Assembly (NCBI RefSeq): GCF_035582795.1
Contig: NC_134373.1
Coordinates: forward strand, 34,256,501 to 34,320,500
From: Mycteria americana
Taxonomy: Eukaryota > Chordata > Aves > Ciconiiformes > Ciconiidae
Reading direction: 5' to 3'
Length of the DNA stretch: 64,000 nucleotides
The notes under the pieces: generated by a model
What the model was told of the DNA's origin: nothing
What the model saw: only the letters and a program-made list of their open reading frames with translations
The model's database searches: none
Part shown: piece after piece, positions 61,701 through 64,000 of the stretch
How positions within the stretch are numbered: the first letter of the stretch is position 1
Layout: every line of letters starts with the position of its first letter
Program-made: the position numbers and the translations under genes

Positions 61701-62041
61701 AGAAATCATACTTGTTTTTAAACACCCATTTATAATTTTTTTAAAACCTGGAAAGTCTGGTCCTATAGCAAATTGTTTAGAAGTAAATTCAGTAAGATTT
61801 TATCATGTAATTCCCAAAAGAGAAAGTGAAGGACGTTTATTTGGGTAAGTGTATTGAGTTATGTATCGCTATAGATAACAAGCCTTCATTTATTTTAGAA
61901 AAGCCTTTTACAAGCTCTGCATTCATTCACTGTCTTACAGGAGGTTTACAAACCCCAGAGAAAATATAAACGTCAGAAGGGAGCTGAAGAACTGCTAGAT
62001 GAGGAATCAAAGGTTCATGCTACGCTTCTGGAATATGGCAG
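43125..62041 (+). CDS. CCDC93: CCDC93, 5' part of the gene (coding exons 1-7, 3' end beyond the window)
   Basis: Seven exons, 43125-43166, 44343-44456, 46171-46265, 48391-48502, 54333-54431, 55879-55935 and 61941-62041, join in frame with GT-AG borders into 620 coding bases (206 codons plus two bases). The product matches vertebrate CCDC93 along its whole length, including segments such as [25 protein letters not shown] sequence and [14 protein letters not shown]93 pairs with CCDC22 and the COMMD proteins in the CCC complex, which acts with Retriever and WASH on endosomes to recycle membrane cargo such as LDL receptor and the copper ATPase ATP7A. The part seen covers the N-terminal calponin-homology-like NN-CH fold. 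The family is about 630 residues, so roughly two thirds, including the coiled coils, lies to the right. Introns 4 and 6 hold CR1 insertions, and no coding damage is visible. Confidence 0.97.
43167..44342 (+). other. CCDC93: CCDC93 intron 1
   Basis: The intron starts in the CpG island, with a run of 14 consecutive C at 43190-43203, and becomes AT-rich after about 43750. It ends TTTGTCAG. No other feature seen. Confidence 0.9.
44343..44456 (+). CDS. CCDC93: CCDC93 coding exon 2
   Basis: This exon has 114 bases, phase 0 at both ends, and encodes residues 15-52 from Val-Glu-Thr-Arg-Glu-Asp to Ser-Pro-Phe-Asp-Lys. The acceptor is TTTGTCAG and the donor AAG|GTGAGA. It opens the NN-CH domain with a first amphipathic helix ([18 protein letters not shown]). 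Near-identity to the mammalian protein makes this one of the strongest anchors for the gene call. Confidence 0.97.
44457..46170 (+). other. CCDC93: CCDC93 intron 2
   Basis: AT-rich intron ending TTTACTAG. No repeats or RNA genes recognised. Confidence 0.9.
46171..46265 (+). CDS. CCDC93: CCDC93 coding exon 3
   Basis: This exon has 95 bases and encodes residues 53-83 plus two bases of the Ile84 codon (phase 2 exit). It includes the conserved [10 protein letters not shown] and Asp-rich [11 protein letters not shown] segments. The donor is AAAAT|GTAAGT. Confidence 0.97.
46266..48390 (+). other. CCDC93: CCDC93 intron 3
   Basis: AT-rich intron with a consensus donor and a TTTTAATAG acceptor. A small open frame at 46539-46814 has no recognisable motif. 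Confidence 0.9.
48391..48502 (+). CDS. CCDC93: CCDC93 coding exon 4
   Basis: This exon has 112 bases. It completes Ile84 and encodes residues 85-121, including [15 protein letters not shown] and [10 protein letters not shown]. The donor is CAG|GTAATA (phase 0). Sequence and length agree with the vertebrate family, and the His/Gln-rich loop is fully preserved. Confidence 0.97.
48503..54332 (+). other. CCDC93: CCDC93 intron 4, with a CR1 insertion
   Basis: The 5.8 kb intron holds a minus-strand CR1 at 51842-53545, an A-rich run at 50370-50395 and a G-run followed by a T-run at 51755-51782. The acceptor is preceded by 11 consecutive C (54320-54330). Confidence 0.9.
51842..53545 (-). mobile_element. 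5'-truncated CR1 LINE with reverse transcriptase remnants
   Basis: On the minus strand, frame-broken pieces encode CR1 ORF2: the LNAFFASVF entry region (about 53500), [10 protein letters not shown] (RT motif A, about 52990), [16 protein letters not shown] (about 52810), FADDTKL (the catalytic YxDD-type motif C, about 52735) and the C-terminal [20 protein letters not shown] (about 52200). The 3' end carries ATTCTATA and ATTCTATG octamers at 51842-51860. At least two frameshifts separate the pieces, so it is dead. It is truncated within the early RT region, with no endonuclease domain, and lies antisense in CCDC93 intron 4. Confidence 0.96.
54333..54431 (+). CDS. CCDC93: CCDC93 coding exon 5
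   Basis: This exon has 99 bases, phase 0 at both ends, and encodes residues 122-154 ([20 protein letters not shown] and then [13 protein letters not shown]). Because it is a multiple of three, skipping it would keep the reading frame. Its acceptor tract is a C homopolymer, and a perfect hairpin begins 85 bases after the donor. Confidence 0.97.
54432..55878 (+). other. CCDC93: CCDC93 intron 5
   Basis: The intron contains short direct repeats of ATGTCAAATGC at 54466-54510 and a perfect 13-bp inverted repeat at 54516-54545. The rest is unremarkable AT-rich sequence. Confidence 0.9.
54516..54545 (+). repeat. Perfect 13-bp hairpin with a 4-nt loop in intron 5
   Basis: TGATTTCAGAGCT (54516-54528), loop TCAC, then AGCTCTGAAATCA (54533-54545). 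In the CCDC93 pre-mRNA this would fold as an uninterrupted 13-bp stem with a tetraloop, 85 bases from the exon 5 donor. Confidence 0.92.
55879..55935 (+). CDS. CCDC93: CCDC93 coding exon 6
   Basis: This exon has 57 bases, phase 0, and encodes residues 155-173 ([19 protein letters not shown]). The donor is TTT|GTAAGT. It is a multiple of three, so skipping it alone or with exon 5 preserves frame. Reading through the donor stays open for 24 codons to a TAA at 56008-56010. Confidence 0.96.
55936..61940 (+). other. CCDC93: CCDC93 intron 6, with a CR1 insertion
   Basis: The 6.0 kb intron contains a plus-strand CR1 at 57916-59066. No further recognisable repeat or RNA gene is visible, and small open frames such as 60604-60933 show no motif. 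Confidence 0.9.
57916..59066 (+). mobile_element. 5'-truncated CR1 LINE, sense orientation
   Basis: The copy begins within ORF2 just after RT motif A (CACTGTCTCCCACAGC) and includes [23 protein letters not shown] (motif C) and [20 protein letters not shown]. It ends in ATTCTATG and ATTCTGTG octamers at 59051-59066. A frameshift near 58615 and a stop near 58811 break the frame. It shares its full length with the minus-strand copy in intron 4 and is similar enough at protein level that both come from related subfamilies. Confidence 0.96.
61941..62041 (+). CDS. CCDC93: CCDC93 coding exon 7
   Basis: This exon has 101 bases and encodes residues 174-206 plus two bases of the next Arg codon ([20 protein letters not shown], then [13 protein letters not shown]). 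The donor is AG|GTGAAA (phase 2). The basic [10 protein letters not shown] stretch and the following acidic helix are the start of the linker between the NN-CH domain and the coiled coils. Confidence 0.97.
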
Positions 62042-64000
62042 GTGAAAGGCTTCATTTAATTGTCTGTGGGTTTTGTATTGTGTGTATATAGAAGCATTCT
62101 GTATAAAATTTGGATTGTGAGGTTTTTTGCTACTACTTGAGAATCAAACTGTTTCAGATTCACTCCTGTTTGGTTTCAGATTTTGTTTGCTTACCCTATA
62201 AATTCTCTGGGGACTGGACAGTCCTCATATGTATGAACAATGTTTTGTACAATGGGAGCCTAAGTTCTGACTTTATGTTGCTGGTAGGGTATGTTTATTT
62301 AACATACTTGTTCTTGGCTTCATGAAAATGGCTTAAATTCATGATGCTTCTAGGTAGCGTCTGTCAATCAATATTGCCTCTTTGCAAGCAGTCCCTGCAA
62401 AGTGGGGAAAAAGGAGCTGAAGTTACTGCTTCTTTTTGTAGTTCTAATGTGGTTGCTACATCAGGAGGCTGAGTCATGGTTAAGTGCTTTATCTTCTTAC
62501 TTTCTGCAAACTTCTATATAGAGACAAAGTTACCAAGGTTTGCACTTATCCATTACCTTTGGAAGTCCCTCTAGTTTACAGAGACCTCTCCAAACACATA
62601 CAAATAATGTTACAGAGTTTCTGTTCCTAGTTTCTCTTTCCTATTTTCTTTTCATAGTTTAGTGTTATGGACAGCTTGTCTGCTGTCTGAGCATTTAATG
62701 ACTACAAATGACATTTGAATTCTTCTTTGGCTTCTTCTCCCACAAAGCCATAGATTTTTTTTCTTTTTTGTCTCATTATTTTAAGTACCTTCCTTTTACC
62801 CTTTTCGCGCATTTGCCGTGACACACAGTTGAGATCAGCAAGTGTCCTGATTGCAGATTGCTTATGATCTTCTCCTTTCATTCATGGTGGTATTTTGTGA
62901 GGGCAGCATGGACAAATTAACATCTTTCAGCTTATTTTCCTTTAAAGTGGGATGAAATCCTCTGTGTGTTCCTAGTGGAATGAAACTACTGGGAGACATC
63001 TGGTTGTCCTGTTACTCATCAGAGCTATTCTAACGTTGAATAAACTTTATATACAAATGGTTAACTGTAGAACTTTTCCCCTCCTTCCACCATCAGTGGA
63101 GTTCAGTGCAGTTATCTGAAGTATAGCAAGCTGATTTAAAAGCCTAAGATGACTGGCTGCTCTAATGAACTTAATCCATTCAAAACAGAGCTACAAGGAA
63201 ATACAGTGCCTGTATATGTTAACATATATATGTCTATATATGTTAAACAGCTAATTTTATTAACATAGCATTCACAGACTCTGTGGGCTGTAGTCTTGAA
63301 TGAGTCTTAGAATGTTAGAAAAATAATTTTTCTAATGCTAGTAAGGAATTAGGCTTGATTTACTTCATCCATTTCAGAGTCCAATTCTTCCCTCTCCAAT
63401 GAAAATTGAATTTGCAAGTTGATGACGGTGTCAGGGATTATTCTACTTGGCATGTGGATTTCTTCCCTGACTCTTCGGTGGAAGACATGCATGCTGAAAT
63501 CTTTAGATTTAGATCAGGTCATTGATACCTCATCAGTGCTCACAATGGGAATCCAAAGAGCTGGTATGGAAAAACAAAGTGGTGTACTCCTGTCTGTTTA
63601 TAGTTTCTTGTGCTGTTTCAGTGTCATTACTACATATTGGTATCAATAGACATCTCCTAATAAATAAAAAGAGTATAAAATAGTTTATGCAGTTTAAGGG
63701 AATCTTTGTGTATGATTTTTCTAGAGGAATTTTAGTTTTGTTTAAAAAAGGCAAAACTGGAAATCTAGCTTGAAAAGTGAAATAAATAGAACATGTTTTC
63801 TATAGATCCTCACAAATTGTTTTAGCTTTAGGTACTGTGGAACAGTTGAGACCTAAGTAAAGCTCATTTCTGCTGGAAAAACATAAATCTTTAATATAAA
63901 AAACCCAATGAAAATGGATGACGGCAAAAGTTGAAGTACAGAGGGAGGAAATAACAGAAAAGGCATTGAAGATACAAGGGAACTGCTCTTCTGTTGTATA
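62042..64000 (+). other. CCDC93: CCDC93 intron 7, 5' part
   Basis: I looked for the next exon (expected to start with a split Arg codon and an RYGF-like sequence) and did not find it, so the intron runs past the window edge. A perfect 16-bp palindrome (TATATGTTAACATATA) lies at 63213-63228. Confidence 0.85.

Noticed and set aside
63213..63228. 16-bp palindrome TATATGTTAACATATA
   Set aside because: It is made of AT-rich alternating sequence in which such palindromes occur readily; kept only as a note.
1..64000. CRISPR arrays, operons, prophage or endogenous retrovirus structures
   Set aside because: No regularly spaced short repeats, no polycistronic coding layout and no paired LTRs with a viral coding interior were seen.

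Overview
The window reads as vertebrate nuclear DNA, and almost certainly a bird. It holds one confidently identified gene made of short exons split by kilobase introns, two CR1 retrotransposons with the octamer 3' ends typical of avian CR1, very old MIR-like SINE and palindromic MITE relics, and two strong CpG islands in otherwise AT-rich sequence. I see no bacterial, viral or plasmid features. The many short open frames in non-repeat DNA look like chance.

Layout. 1-3600 appears to be intronic sequence of a minus-strand gene whose CpG-island promoter lies at about 3640-4460. That island holds an AAGATGGCGG motif that is either a YY1 site or a start codon followed by a GTGAGT donor. The body of this gene lies off the left edge. 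Divergent orientation next to CCDC93 suggests INSIG2 by synteny, but no INSIG2 coding exon is visible. From about 4.5 to 42.1 kb is a roughly 38 kb intergenic stretch with no supportable protein gene. It carries simple repeats (a 203-nt homopyrimidine tract, an AAT/AAC microsatellite, a 4 x 53 bp minisatellite with a CACGTG E-box in every unit), ancient SINE and MITE relics, perfect small inverted repeats and several blocks that could be conserved regulatory elements.

From about 42.2 to 43.7 kb is a second CpG island. It contains the first coding exon of CCDC93 (plus strand), a subunit of the CCC/Commander endosomal recycling complex. Seven consecutive coding exons (43125-62041) join in frame with consensus GT-AG boundaries and encode the first ~206 residues, the N-terminal calponin-homology-like (NN-CH) part plus the start of the linker. 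The coiled-coil C-terminus lies beyond the right edge.

Introns 4 and 6 carry CR1 copies in opposite orientation (51842-~53545 minus, 57916-59066 plus). They share about 1.1 kb of sequence and flank exons 5 and 6, an arrangement that could pair in the pre-mRNA. This, with a 13-bp perfect hairpin just after exon 5 and a C-only polypyrimidine tract before it, is the most testable unusual feature. I did not find evidence for a wholly new biological system.
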